Assembly: GCA_934747325.1 (NCBI GenBank)
Contig: CAKVGW010000038.1
Location: 1-18,350, forward strand
Direction of reading: 5' to 3'
From: an uncultured Candidatus Melainabacteria bacterium
GTDB taxonomy: Bacteria; Cyanobacteriota; Vampirovibrionia; Gastranaerophilales; Gastranaerophilaceae
Length of the DNA: 18,350 bases
Shown: positions 1 to 7,926 of the stretch, piece after piece
Position numbering within the stretch: position 1 is the stretch's first letter
Layout: each line of letters begins with the position of its first letter
Program-made: the position numbers and the translations under genes
The notes under the pieces: model-generated
Told to the model about the DNA's origin: nothing
What the model saw: the letters and a program-made list of their open reading frames with translations, nothing else
The model's database searches: none

Positions 1-196
1 TACTTTTTAGCAAACAGTGACATCTGCGAGCTTTTTCATTTACCCCGAGGTGGATCCCTCTAACTATTACAAGGATAATTCTAGTATAAGAATCGGTTAA
101 AGTCTAGCATGGAAATAATTACCTCTTCGACTATATTCAAAACCAATATTTAAGCTATAATATAAATGTTTTTGAGTGATTATAAACGGAGGTTTT
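1..196. other. Left-edge non-coding region with asmA-like leader
   Basis: No gene is supported in the first ~150 bases; open frames on either strand start without a ribosome binding site. A GC-richer patch near 43-60 stands out from its surroundings and could be the edge of a structured RNA, but I do not recognise its class. A TATAAT at 156-161 lies about 35 bases upstream of the first gene's ATG and is a plausible -10 box; no good -35 hexamer is seen at the right distance. Confidence 0.4.
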
Positions 197-3100
197 ATGA
201 ATAAAAAATTGTGGAAAAAAGCAGGAATTGTTGTTAGTGCAACTGTTTTAAGCGCATATTCATTATTTTTATTAGCACCTTTAGCACTGAATCCTGTCAT
301 AAATAATTATTCAGGAGAAATCTCTAAAATAATCAAAGATTCATGCGGATTAAATTCATCTATTGAAGGCATTAAATTTGTTACTACGCCAAAACTAACA
401 GCGGGTATTAAAATTAAGAATTTCAAGCTTTTAACTCCTAAAGACGAAGAAATTTTAAACGCTGATGATTTTCAGGTAAAGATGTCACTTTTGCCACTTT
501 TTGCACGACAAATCAGAATTGACGTCGTTCAACTAAAATCAGCCAACGCTAATATCAAAATGGATCATAAAGGTCATTTTGATGTAGAAAAATATTTACC
601 GCAACAAGAAGAAGATGAAAACACAGAAATTCAAACAGAGCCTGTTGTTTTGCCGTTCGGTTTAAAACTTTCAAACCATTTGCCTGATATAAGAGTCGGC
701 AATTATAATGTAGTCTTAACGGACGGGGTTAATAACTATGTTGTATCGGGCGACAAAGCCGAAATCACAGATTTTATTTTGAATAAACACGTAAAAATTG
801 CAACAAACGGTAAAATGACTTTGCGTGATAGAGAACAATTTAATTACAATATTAAAGTTTTCAATAAAATCATGCCAAATTTAGAATTAAACGATTTGGT
901 TTGCAATCCTCAACCAATAGAAGAAAAGAAGGAAGAAACTCCGCCAATTGATATAATAGGAATTTTAGACGGAATCTATCAATACAAACTCACAGCTAAC
1001 GCTAATGCAGATTTAACAATTGCACAAGATGATATTAAAGGTCAAGTAAATGTATCAAATGTTTCTTTAATTAACTTACCTGCAAGCAATGCAAATTTAA
1101 AATTCAAAGGTAACAATATTGATATTTTATCTGATATTTACACTGCAGAAAACGAAGTTTCACATATAAACGGTGTTATTAAAACAGGCAGTAAACCAAA
1201 AATTGATATAAATTTTAAATCAGGTGCAGAAATTACAAATATTTTAAACATAGTTAAAAATATTGCATTGATATTTAATATAAAAGATTTACAAACTTTG
1301 AGTGCAAACGGAAAATTAGATGCTGATTTTAATATTAAATCAGACTTAAAAACAGTTAAATCAAGCGGTTATTTGAAAATTCCAACTGCAAATCTTTATT
1401 ATGGCTTGTATAAAATCGGCGTAGATAGTATTAACGCAGATATTCAACTTGATAACAATAATATAAATATTAAAAATATCGGTTTTTCAATACTTAATCA
1501 ACCTTTAAAATTTTACGGTACAATTAGCGAAGACGCAGTGAGTGACTTACATTTAACTGCTAATAAATTGAGCTTAAAAGGTTTGATTGTTGCGCTTGGT
1601 CAAGCATCGTTATTAAAAGATAACAACGTAAATTCAGGCACAATTTCAATGAACGTGGATATTAAAGGCAAGTTGGATAAGATTAACCCACTAGTAAAAA
1701 TTAATCTTGAAAATCTGAATATCAAAAACGTTCCTGCGAATACAACGCTTAAAGCACCTTTAACAGTTATAAACATTACATCTGACGGGAAAACTTTTTC
1801 AGGAAATGCAAAAAGTACAAATCTTTTGGCTATAAATCCTGCTGCAAAAGTTTCGATTCCAAATGTAGCTATGAATATTCGTGAAGACGAATTAGAAATT
1901 ACTCAAACTCCGGTAATGATTGATAAAATCAAGATAAATGTTTCAGGTAAAATCAAAAATTATTTGAAAGACAAGATGACACTTGATTTTGTTACAACTG
2001 GCGATATTAAATCTGATTTAATCGGTGATATTAATATGGCGAAACAAACGTTGGGCTTGAATTACGCAACAACCGCGCCTTCTACCATAATTGTCCCAAT
2101 GTTTGACAAATCTAAAATGACATTTTCAGGAAACATCGGAATTACAGGTAACATGGCTAATCCTATCTTAAAAGGACAAGTAAGTGTGCCAAGTTTAAGT
2201 ATTCCGGAAATTCCTGTAAGTATGACAAATATGGCAATCAAGTTAAATGGTGCAATTTTAAACGGAAGTGCAACAGTTGAAAAATTCACATCCGGAGGAA
2301 TTGAAGCCGAAGCTTTAACAAGTGATTTCTCAATGAAAGGCGAAAATTTTTATCTTAACAATTTAAAAGGCATGGCATTTAACGGAAAAATCAACGGTAA
2401 TATTATTTATAATTTGAATAACGCAAAAACAACAGTCGATTTTAAAGGTACAGGACTAAACGCCGAAAAAGCAGTTTACGGTGGAACAGGTATTAAAAAT
2501 GCGTTAACAGGAACTTTAGGCTTTGATACAAAATTGACACTGACGGTTGCGGATTATAATGATATGATGAAATCAATGCACGGTAATTTAAATTTTGAAA
2601 TTAAAAACGGTGCATTTGGTGCAATAGGACGTTTAGAAAATTACTTGCAAGCTGATAATATTGTTAGTAGCGCTATACTTAAATCTACTGTCGCAACGAT
2701 TTCAAATGCAATAGGTATTGCAGACACAGCAACATTTAATTCTTTAAACGGTAAATTAACCTTTGCTAACGGCTGGGCAGAACTTAATCCGGTAAAAAGC
2801 TCAGGCCCACTACTTTCTTATTATGTAAAAGGGAAATATAATCTTTTAAGTGGAAATGCAATTTTAGTTATTTTAGGACGCTTGGACGGCTCTGTTGTCG
2901 CAAAAATGGGACCAATCGGTCAATTATCAGCAACAAAACTCTTAAGTTACATTCCTATTTTAGGCACATCAACTGCGAACTTTGTTAATTCACTTACTGC
3001 AAGTCCTAAAAACGAAGCTACAAGCCAAATTCCGCCTTTGACAAACGGAAGTACTACATATAAAGACTTCAAAGTTATTCATAGAGGAATTGCAGGAAAA

Positions 3101-3331
3101 GCTTCTTCAATCAAATCTTTTAAATGGTTGACAGAAGTTGACACAAGTGCGATAGAAACAAAAACGATGAAAGAAACAATAAACGACATAAAAACATCCG
3201 TTGGCACAGACGTTACAAACACAATTCAAAGCGTAACCGATGCAGTTACAACATCTAAAGAACAATGGAATACTACAAAAGATCAGTTAAAAAATAGCGC
3301 AGAAGAGTTAAAGAATTTATTCAAGTTCTAA
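197..3331 (+). CDS. AsmA-like large envelope protein
   Basis: This 1044-aa protein starts with a positively charged tip (MNKKLWKK) and one hydrophobic segment at about residues 9-31, then a very long, Asn/Lys/Ile-rich, beta-strand-like region. That is the layout of AsmA/TamB-type proteins, anchored in the inner membrane and spanning the periplasm; family members are linked to phospholipid transport or outer-membrane assembly. The part at about residues 744-900 (GTGLNAEKAVYGGTG..., then MHGNLNFEIKNGAFGAIG) resembles the conserved AsmA C-terminal region. The last ~45 residues look like an amphipathic helix. The ATG at 197 is chosen over a GTG at 176 because GGAGG (188-192) sits 4 bases before it and the residues before it are not membrane-like. 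Family assignment rests on architecture and the C-terminal match; the substrate cannot be read from sequence. Confidence 0.75.
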   Translation: MNKKLWKKAGIVVSATVLSAYSLFLLAPLALNPVINNYSGEISKIIKDSCGLNSSIEGIKFVTTPKLTAGIKIKNFKLLTPKDEEILNADDFQVKMSLLPLFARQIRIDVVQLKSANANIKMDHKGHFDVEKYLPQQEEDENTEIQTEPVVLPFGLKLSNHLPDIRVGNYNVVLTDGVNNYVVSGDKAEITDFILNKHVKIATNGKMTLRDREQFNYNIKVFNKIMPNLELNDLVCNPQPIEEKKEETPPIDIIGILDGIYQYKLTANANADLTIAQDDIKGQVNVSNVSLINLPASNANLKFKGNNIDILSDIYTAENEVSHINGVIKTGSKPKIDINFKSGAEITNILNIVKNIALIFNIKDLQTLSANGKLDADFNIKSDLKTVKSSGYLKIPTANLYYGLYKIGVDSINADIQLDNNNINIKNIGFSILNQPLKFYGTISEDAVSDLHLTANKLSLKGLIVALGQASLLKDNNVNSGTISMNVDIKGKLDKINPLVKINLENLNIKNVPANTTLKAPLTVINITSDGKTFSGNAKSTNLLAINPAAKVSIPNVAMNIREDELEITQTPVMIDKIKINVSGKIKNYLKDKMTLDFVTTGDIKSDLIGDINMAKQTLGLNYATTAPSTIIVPMFDKSKMTFSGNIGITGNMANPILKGQVSVPSLSIPEIPVSMTNMAIKLNGAILNGSATVEKFTSGGIEAEALTSDFSMKGENFYLNNLKGMAFNGKINGNIIYNLNNAKTTVDFKGTGLNAEKAVYGGTGIKNALTGTLGFDTKLTLTVADYNDMMKSMHGNLNFEIKNGAFGAIGRLENYLQADNIVSSAILKSTVATISNAIGIADTATFNSLNGKLTFANGWAELNPVKSSGPLLSYYVKGKYNLLSGNAILVILGRLDGSVVAKMGPIGQLSATKLLSYIPILGTSTANFVNSLTASPKNEATSQIPPLTNGSTTYKDFKVIHRGIAGKASSIKSFKWLTEVDTSAIETKTMKETINDIKTSVGTDVTNTIQSVTDAVTTSKEQWNTTKDQLKNSAEELKNLFKF

Positions 3332-3349
3332 AATTATCTCTCTATGCTA

Positions 3350-3378
3350 TTCCATTTTTTCTCCATAAGCACTACAAT
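3350..3378 (+). promoter_or_regulatory. Predicted leaderless promoter of the ABC ATPase gene
   Basis: TACAAT (3373-3378) is a one-mismatch -10 box, with TTCCAT (3350-3355, weak -35) 17 bases upstream. The -10 ends 6 bases before the ATG at 3385, placing the predicted transcription start on the start codon. No Shine-Dalgarno sequence is present. Confidence 0.45.
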
Positions 3379-3394
3379 GTTCTTATGGAGAAAA
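3357..3394. repeat. 13-bp perfect inverted repeat over the ABC gene start
   Basis: TTTTCTCCATAAG (3357-3369) is exactly complementary to CTTATGGAGAAAA (3382-3394), with a 12-base loop. The loop contains the candidate -10 box and the right arm contains the start codon. It could be an operator or a stem hiding the start. It lacks a following T-tract, so it is not a convincing terminator for the gene before it. Confidence 0.7.
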
Positions 3395-4335
3395 TTTTAG
3401 AAATCAAAAACCTCAATCTGTTTTTTGGCAAATACCAAGCGCTTTATAACGTTAATTTGTCTTTAAAACGTGGAATTATGCACGCACTTGTCGGAGAATC
3501 AGGCTGCGGAAAAACAATGACAGCAATGTCAATTATGCGACTTTTACCTAAAAGTGCAGAAATAAAAAATGGCGAGATAATTTTTAACAATGAAAATTTA
3601 CTTACATTAAAAGAAAAACAAATGCGCGATTTGCGCGGAAATAAAATCGCACTTATTCCGCAAGACCCGATGACTTCACTTAATCCGCTCTACACAGTTG
3701 GTAATCAGCTCGTAGAAGCAATAAGAGCGCACAACAAAGTAAACAATAGACAGGCTTTAAGAAAAGCTAAAGAGGTTTTAGATTTAGTAAAAATTCCTGA
3801 TATCGACAACAAACTGAATTTTTATCCGCATGAATTTTCCGGTGGGATGAAACAACGCATAATTATTGCAATGGCACTTGCTTGTAACGCAGAATTAATT
3901 ATTGCAGATGAACCTACAACAGCTTTAGATGTTACAATTCAGAAACAAATTATGGATTTAATTGATGAAATTAAACGAGAATTCAAGACAACAATCCTTC
4001 TGATTTCACATGATTTAGCACTTGTGAGCAACTATGCAGACAATATTTCTGTAATGTATGCAGGACACATTGTAGAAGAAGCTCCTGCAGAAGATTTTTT
4101 CAAACATCCGCAACACCCATATTCGATTGCGCTTTTGAATTCTCTTCCTGAAAAAAATCCTGCACTAAAACTTAAAACAATAGAAGGCGCACCACCGAGC
4201 ATTCAAGAAGAAATTTTCGGGTGTAAATTTCATCCAAGATGCGAATATTTTAAAGCCGGAGTTTGTGATATGCAAGAGCCAAAATTAATTGAAAAATCAA
4301 TTTATCATTGCTCTGCGTGTTTTATTAATTTATAA
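3385..4335 (+). CDS. Oligopeptide/dipeptide-type ABC transporter ATPase (OppD/DppD-like)
   Basis: This 316-aa protein is a complete ABC ATPase. Walker A is GESGCGKT at 37-44, the Q-loop Gln is 93, the signature SGGMKQ is 152-157, Walker B LIIADE is 171-176 with the following D-loop ALD, and the switch His is 209. The tail holds the oligopeptide-transporter C-terminal region with Cys280, Cys286, Cys294 and Cys309 (GCKFHPRC...VC...HC), the Cys set characteristic of OppD/DppD proteins. It would power import of peptides or similar solutes (nickel is an alternative in this family). No permease, binding protein or second ATPase lies next to it, so its partners must be encoded elsewhere. The start matches the usual MEKxLEIKNL opening of the family, has no ribosome binding site, and seems leaderless. 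Confidence 0.9.
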   Translation: MEKILEIKNLNLFFGKYQALYNVNLSLKRGIMHALVGESGCGKTMTAMSIMRLLPKSAEIKNGEIIFNNENLLTLKEKQMRDLRGNKIALIPQDPMTSLNPLYTVGNQLVEAIRAHNKVNNRQALRKAKEVLDLVKIPDIDNKLNFYPHEFSGGMKQRIIIAMALACNAELIIADEPTTALDVTIQKQIMDLIDEIKREFKTTILLISHDLALVSNYADNISVMYAGHIVEEAPAEDFFKHPQHPYSIALLNSLPEKNPALKLKTIEGAPPSIQEEIFGCKFHPRCEYFKAGVCDMQEPKLIEKSIYHCSACFINL

Positions 4336-4346
4336 TAATTATGTCG

Positions 4347-4366
4347 GTTGGGCATACCTGCCCAAC
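4347..4366. repeat. GTTGGGC hairpin, copy 1
   Basis: An 8-bp perfect stem (GTTGGGCA / TGCCCAAC) with loop TACC follows the ABC ATPase gene. Related hairpins occur at 10029-10047 and 10183-10202; this copy and the reverse complement of the latter share GTCGGTTGGGCATA. It lies 11 bases past the stop codon and may also end transcription, but lacks a T-tract. Confidence 0.7.
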
Positions 4367-4382
4367 AATAACTTAAGAGGAT

Positions 4383-4432
4383 ACACCCCTCACCCCCAAC
4401 CCCTCTCCCACAAGGAGCGAGGAGAGAAGAGA
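4383..4432. repeat. C-rich/G-rich interspersed element
   Basis: A strongly C-rich run on the + strand switches to a G-rich run within about 50 bases. The CTCTCC (4403-4408) and GGAGAG (4421-4426) segments can pair. Its composition contrasts with the AT-rich genome and resembles the ends of the 11996-12125 element, suggesting a relative or a remnant of one. Confidence 0.5.
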
Positions 4433-4449
4433 ATAATTGGAGAATTTAT

Positions 4450-5100
4450 ATGAACATTAAATATTTAGGACATAGTGCATTCGAAATTGAAACAAAAGGT
4501 AAAAAGATTTTAATTGACCCGTTTTTAGTTGCAGTACCAAACTATAAAGCAGAAAATATTTATGATATTTTCGTGTCACACGCTCATGGCGACCATTTGG
4601 GAAGTGCAATTGAGATTTCCCAAAAAACAGGCGCGCCTATTACAGCAGTTTATGAACTTGCAAACTATTGTGCAAAACACGGTGCTAATACAATTGACAT
4701 GGGACTTGGCGCATGGCGTGATTACAGCTGGGGCAGAGCAATTTTTGTTCCTGCATTCCATTCAAGTTCAACGCCTGATGGAATTTATGGCGGTTGTCCT
4801 TGCGGATTTGTATTTCAAATTGAGGGTCAAACAATTTACCATGCAGGCGACACTTGCCTTAACACAGAAATGAAAATGATTGGTGAAATGTATGAACCGG
4901 ATATTGCAATGCTTCCAATCGGCGGAAAATACACAATGGATATTGAGCATGCTGTCAAAGCTTCCGAATGGCTTGGCGTTAGCGAAGTTATTCCAATGCA
5001 CTACAATACATTTGATGCAATCAGCGTTGATATAAGCGAATTTGAACGTCAAATACGAGAAGTTGGAAAATTACCGAGAATTCTTGCAATAGAAGAATAA
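4450..5100 (+). CDS. UPF0173-type metal-dependent hydrolase (metallo-beta-lactamase fold)
   Basis: This 216-aa protein has the metallo-beta-lactamase signature SHAHGDH (His44, His46, Asp48, His49), a second metal ligand region HAGD (Asp134), and a late His184 in IPMHYNTF. The start MNIKYLGHSAFEIE and the length match the UPF0173/YtkL group of small cytosolic metal-dependent hydrolases, whose substrates are mostly unknown. GGAG (4439-4442) lies 7 bases before the ATG. The gene is single, on the + strand, and its stop is only 4 bases from the stop of the opposing HxlR gene, with no terminator between them. Confidence 0.9.
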   Translation: MNIKYLGHSAFEIETKGKKILIDPFLVAVPNYKAENIYDIFVSHAHGDHLGSAIEISQKTGAPITAVYELANYCAKHGANTIDMGLGAWRDYSWGRAIFVPAFHSSSTPDGIYGGCPCGFVFQIEGQTIYHAGDTCLNTEMKMIGEMYEPDIAMLPIGGKYTMDIEHAVKASEWLGVSEVIPMHYNTFDAISVDISEFERQIREVGKLPRILAIEE

Positions 5101-5104
5101 AAAA

Positions 5105-5449
5105 TTAAAGAACCTTATATTTTTCTTGAAGTTTGCGGTATTTTTTGTATTCTTGACCCCATTTTTGCATAGAGTCAATAACGGGACGCAAAGTATAGCC
5201 GATATCAGTCAGGTAATATTCAACACGATTAAAAGCAGTTTCGTCTTTTTCTCTTACAATAAGACCGTCTTCTTCAAGTTCTTTTAAACAGTTAGTCAAA
5301 ACTTTAGCCGTACAACCCAAATGTTTTTTTAGCTCAACAAAACGCATTTCTTTTTTGAGTAACTCTTTTATAACAAGAATTTTCCACTTTGCACCAACAA
5401 GCTGCAAAACTACACTTACAGGATTTACTGCTAAATCTTTGTACTGCAA
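5105..5449 (-). CDS. HxlR-family winged-helix transcriptional regulator
   Basis: This 114-aa protein matches the HxlR/MarR-like family throughout: VLQLVGAKWKILVIKELL is the conserved opening helix, then the recognition region CTAKVLTNCLKELEEDGLI, the wing NRVEYYLT, and the closing IGYTLRPVIDSMQKWG. Such dimeric repressors often sense electrophiles or oxidants. The start is a TTG at 5449, placed directly after the TAA stop of the gene before it and 7 bases after AGAGGA; no ATG occurs early enough. In many family members the N-terminal position before the first helix is a sensing Cys; here it is Asn9, while a Cys occurs in the DNA-binding part. It is the last gene of a three-gene unit and may regulate it. 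Confidence 0.9.
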   Translation of the reverse strand: MQYKDLAVNPVSVVLQLVGAKWKILVIKELLKKEMRFVELKKHLGCTAKVLTNCLKELEEDGLIVREKDETAFNRVEYYLTDIGYTLRPVIDSMQKWGQEYKKYRKLQEKYKVL

Positions 5450-5773
5450 TTATTTATCCTCTTTACCTTTTTCAGCATCCGACCAAAGATCTTTTAATTT
5501 TTCTTTAACACCCATTCTACCAAACCACTTAATTACAAATCTTTCTTCATAACCAAGTCCACCGTTGATTTTTGAACAGTCTGCAAGATTAAAAACAGCT
5601 TCTGAGATTGAAATTCTTATAAAAAAATGTGGCTGAACATACTTTGAAGTATCCATCCAAACTTTTATATTATTATACTTAGCATTGTTTACAGACTTTA
5701 CGTTGTGTGCGTCTGATTGCTCTTGTATAATAAAACTTTTTAAACTATCTTCCATATCTTTAAAAGTTGCCAT
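5450..5773 (-). CDS. Conserved-looking 107-aa protein of unknown function
   Basis: I do not recognise this 107-aa soluble protein. It has no signal peptide or membrane segment. The middle (NNIKVWMDTSKYVQPHFFIRISISEAVFNL) reads as alternating strands, followed by a Gly-rich turn (INGGLGYEERF) and a highly charged Lys/Glu/Asp tail (final KGKEDK). AGGA sits 6 bases before the ATG, within the 15-base gap after the UPF0210 stop, and the stop codon abuts the TTG start of the HxlR regulator. It is therefore co-transcribed with both. Its role in that operon cannot be stated. Confidence 0.8.
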   Translation of the reverse strand: MATFKDMEDSLKSFIIQEQSDAHNVKSVNNAKYNNIKVWMDTSKYVQPHFFIRISISEAVFNLADCSKINGGLGYEERFVIKWFGRMGVKEKLKDLWSDAEKGKEDK

Positions 5774-5788
5774 TTCTTATCCTTAATT

Positions 5789-7156
5789 CTAATTATTCAA
5801 ACTGTGTATAGGTGCAGGAATTCTTCCGCCTCTTTCTACAAAACCTGCTGAAGAAAGAGTATTTACATTCATAATCGGAGCTTCACCTAACAAACCACCA
5901 AATACGACTTTATCACCAACTTTTTTGTTTGGCGCAGGGATAATCCTTACTGCGGTAGTTTTCTTGTTAATCATACCAATTGCCATTTCATCCGCAATCA
6001 TACCTGCTATTGTAGAAGTTGGAGTGTCGCCGGCAATTGCAATCATATCAAGTCCTACAGAGCAAACACAAGTCATTGCCTCTAATTTGTCAAAAGTTAA
6101 ATATCCGTTTGTAGCAGCTTCTATCATTCCCGCATCCTCAGATACAGGAATAAAAGCGCCTGAAAGCCCGCCAACATAAGAGCTTGCCATAATTCCGCCT
6201 TTTTTAACAGCGTCATTGAGCATTGCTAAAGCTGCAGTTGTTCCGTGCGCGCCAGCGTGTTCCAAACCCATTGCCTGAAAAATTTGTGCAACACTATCGC
6301 CAATTGCAGGAGTAGGTGCAAGCGATAAATCAATCACACCAAACGGAATACCAAGCTTCTTAGCCATTTTGCGACCGATAAGTTCGCCTGTCGTAGTAAT
6401 TTTATAAGCTGTTTGTTTAATTTTATTAGACAAAACACCCAAATCTGCTTTTTTATCTAAATCTAAAATAGCAGCTCTTACAACCCCAGGGCCTGAAACA
6501 CCTATATTTAATGCACATTCAGGTTCTCCATAACCGCAATAAGCGCCAGCCATAAACGGATTATCGCTTACTGAATTACAAAATACAACCAGTTTTGCAG
6601 CACCCAAACCATCTTTATCTGCTGTTAATTCTGCTGATTTTTTGATTGTTTCAGCCATTTTTAAAACAGCATCCATATTTATTCCGGCTTTTGAAGTCCC
6701 AACATTTACTGATGAACACAATCTGTTTGTACAAGCTAAAGCTTCAGGTATTGCTTCAATTAAAGCTTCATCGCCCTGAGTAAAACCTTTTTCTACAAGT
6801 GCAGAAAATCCGCCAATAAAATCTACGCCTAGATTATTTGCGCATTCATCCAAAGTTTTGGCTATTTTTACATAATCTTTTGTCTTACAAGCTTCACCAA
6901 CCAAAGAAATAGGAGTTACTGCAATCCTTTTATTTACAATAGGAATAGAGTAATCGTTCTCAATTTCATTCGCATAAGTAACTAAATTGTGTGCGTATTT
7001 ATCAAGTTTGTATTTTATTTTGTCACAAACTACATTCACATCTTCACTTAAGCAATCTCTAAGACTTATCGTAAGCGTCACAGTTCTGATATCAAAATTG
7101 TGAAGCTTAATCATATTAATAGTTTCTAAGATTAAATTTTCATCAAAAATTGTCAT
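5789..7156 (-). CDS. UPF0210 / DUF711 (PFL-related) family protein
   Basis: This 455-aa protein has the expected length and the conserved texture of UPF0210: an N-terminal region with [14 protein letters not shown], Gly-rich blocks such as [26 protein letters not shown] and [15 protein letters not shown], and the ending GRIPAPIHS. The family is structurally related to glycyl-radical enzymes of the pyruvate formate-lyase type but has no established activity. The upstream extended -10 box ends 9 bases before the ATG and there is no Shine-Dalgarno sequence, so the mRNA leader would be 0-3 bases. It heads the operon with the 107-aa protein and the HxlR regulator. In some bacteria it neighbours a small ACT-domain gene; none is here. 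Confidence 0.9.
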   Translation of the reverse strand: MTIFDENLILETINMIKLHNFDIRTVTLTISLRDCLSEDVNVVCDKIKYKLDKYAHNLVTYANEIENDYSIPIVNKRIAVTPISLVGEACKTKDYVKIAKTLDECANNLGVDFIGGFSALVEKGFTQGDEALIEAIPEALACTNRLCSSVNVGTSKAGINMDAVLKMAETIKKSAELTADKDGLGAAKLVVFCNSVSDNPFMAGAYCGYGEPECALNIGVSGPGVVRAAILDLDKKADLGVLSNKIKQTAYKITTTGELIGRKMAKKLGIPFGVIDLSLAPTPAIGDSVAQIFQAMGLEHAGAHGTTAALAMLNDAVKKGGIMASSYVGGLSGAFIPVSEDAGMIEAATNGYLTFDKLEAMTCVCSVGLDMIAIAGDTPTSTIAGMIADEMAIGMINKKTTAVRIIPAPNKKVGDKVVFGGLLGEAPIMNVNTLSSAGFVERGGRIPAPIHSLNN

Positions 7157-7165
7157 AACGATTTA

Positions 7166-7174
7166 ATTTTAGCA
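7166..7174 (-). promoter_or_regulatory. Extended -10 promoter of the UPF0210 operon
   Basis: On the minus strand TGCTAAAAT gives an extended -10 (TGn plus TAAAAT at 7171-7166), ending 9 bases before the ATG. The same nine bases occur before yidD, and TGCTATAAT before the histidine kinase. Confidence 0.5.
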
Positions 7175-7238
7175 TAATTTGCAGAAAAAATGAAGAGTTG
7201 GCTAAAAGCAAAAGATTTAAAATGAATAAGTAAAATTT

Positions 7239-7247
7239 TGTTACAAT
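7239..7247 (+). promoter_or_regulatory. Candidate extended -10 upstream of the HTH gene and recA
   Basis: TGTTACAAT is an extended -10 (TACAAT at 7242-7247) that would start a transcript near 7254, about 60 bases before the ATG at 7315. No -35 with good spacing is visible. I see no LexA-type box here of either the CGAAC..GTTCG or the GTAC..GTWC type. Confidence 0.35.
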
Positions 7248-7314
7248 TTGTGGAAATTAATTTTTGTATTGATTAAAATATCTATTGGGTATAGAAAGAG
7301 GGGAATTTTTTAAG

Positions 7315-7827
7315 ATGAACGCTAATCCGAATAAAGTACTTTTACCTAATGACGTAAGAAAATTATTAAACGTTGATAATAAAGAAATAGTTGAGCTTTG
7401 CAAAAAGACTTCAGTTAGCCCTAAGAAAGATAGCAGAGGACAAATCTATTTTTCAGTTGATGAAGTTAAAAAGCTAAGAAACGCAAAAACTTCAGTTGTT
7501 GCAGAAATGAATGAAAAAAAGAAAGTGGCATTACCCGTTATGACAAAACCTGATTCACAAGTAGTAGTTAATGGACTATTAGATACCCTAAACAAAATGG
7601 AAAACAACATTACGACTTCTATGACCAAACTTATTGATGAAAAATTAGAAGGCATGGACGATGTTGTTCTAGAACTTGTTAGATGCAAAACTGAAAACGA
7701 AAATTTAAAAAACAAAGTTAATGAATTGAATAAAGAAAACTTTAAGCTTAAAAACGCTTTGAATAGTTTTAAACCATTGCTTTGCGGATTCTTTATTAAA
7801 AAAGAAGAAGATAATATATTATTGTAA
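7315..7827 (+). CDS. HTH (MerR-like) plus coiled-coil protein upstream of recA
   Basis: This 170-aa protein has two parts. Residues 1-60 (LLPNDVRKLLNVDNKEIVELCKK..., SRGQIYFSVDEVKKLRN) resemble a MerR-like/excisionase-type DNA-binding helix-turn-helix. Residues about 85-155 form a heptad-rich coiled coil (VRCKTENENLKNKVNELNKE...). The combination suggests a DNA-binding dimer, but I do not recognise a named family. The ATG at 7315 is preferred over a TTG at 7285: the purine-rich AGAGGGG (7297-7303) lies 11 bases before it, a somewhat long spacing. The gene precedes recA by 99 bases with no terminator-like T-tract, so the two may share a transcript. A segregation or DNA-organising role is only a guess. 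Confidence 0.75.
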   Translation: MNANPNKVLLPNDVRKLLNVDNKEIVELCKKTSVSPKKDSRGQIYFSVDEVKKLRNAKTSVVAEMNEKKKVALPVMTKPDSQVVVNGLLDTLNKMENNITTSMTKLIDEKLEGMDDVVLELVRCKTENENLKNKVNELNKENFKLKNALNSFKPLLCGFFIKKEEDNILL

Positions 7828-7836
7828 AGAGGAGAA

Positions 7837-7912
7837 GTTTAGAAGTTTAGAAGTTGAATAGAGAATATTATTAAAACTTCTTCTAAACTACTCAACTCCT
7901 AAACTTCTAAAC
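7837..7912. repeat. 25-bp inverted repeat abutting the recA ribosome binding site
   Basis: The arm at 7837-7861 and the reverse complement of 7888-7912 match at 23 of 25 bases, with a 26-base loop. The left arm itself repeats the 7-mer AGAAGTT / GTTTAGA pattern. The stem ends one base before the AGAGGA ribosome binding site of recA (7914-7919). It could be an interspersed element or a regulatory stem-loop in the recA leader. Confidence 0.75.
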
Positions 7913-7926
7913 TAGAGGATTTAATC

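Noticed and set aside
1-110. Possible 6S RNA, tmRNA, SRP RNA, T-box or riboswitch at the left edge
   Set aside because: No diagnostic motif of these classes could be matched on either strand; the GC-richer patch alone is not enough.
176-196. GTG start 7 codons upstream for the AsmA-like protein
   Set aside because: The GGAGG site lies inside that extension and fits the ATG at 197.
3377-3400. 7-codon leader peptide frame (ATG at 3377) overlapping the ABC gene start
   Set aside because: No ribosome binding site, and the predicted transcription start lies downstream of its ATG.
4529-5052. Overlapping open frames on both strands inside the UPF0173 gene
   Set aside because: They are shadows of a well-supported metallo-hydrolase gene and have no ribosome binding sites or family features.
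7837-7912. CRISPR-like interpretation of the repeated GTTTAGAA units
   Set aside because: Only an inverted pair with short internal iterations is present; there are no regularly spaced direct repeats with unique spacers and no cas genes.
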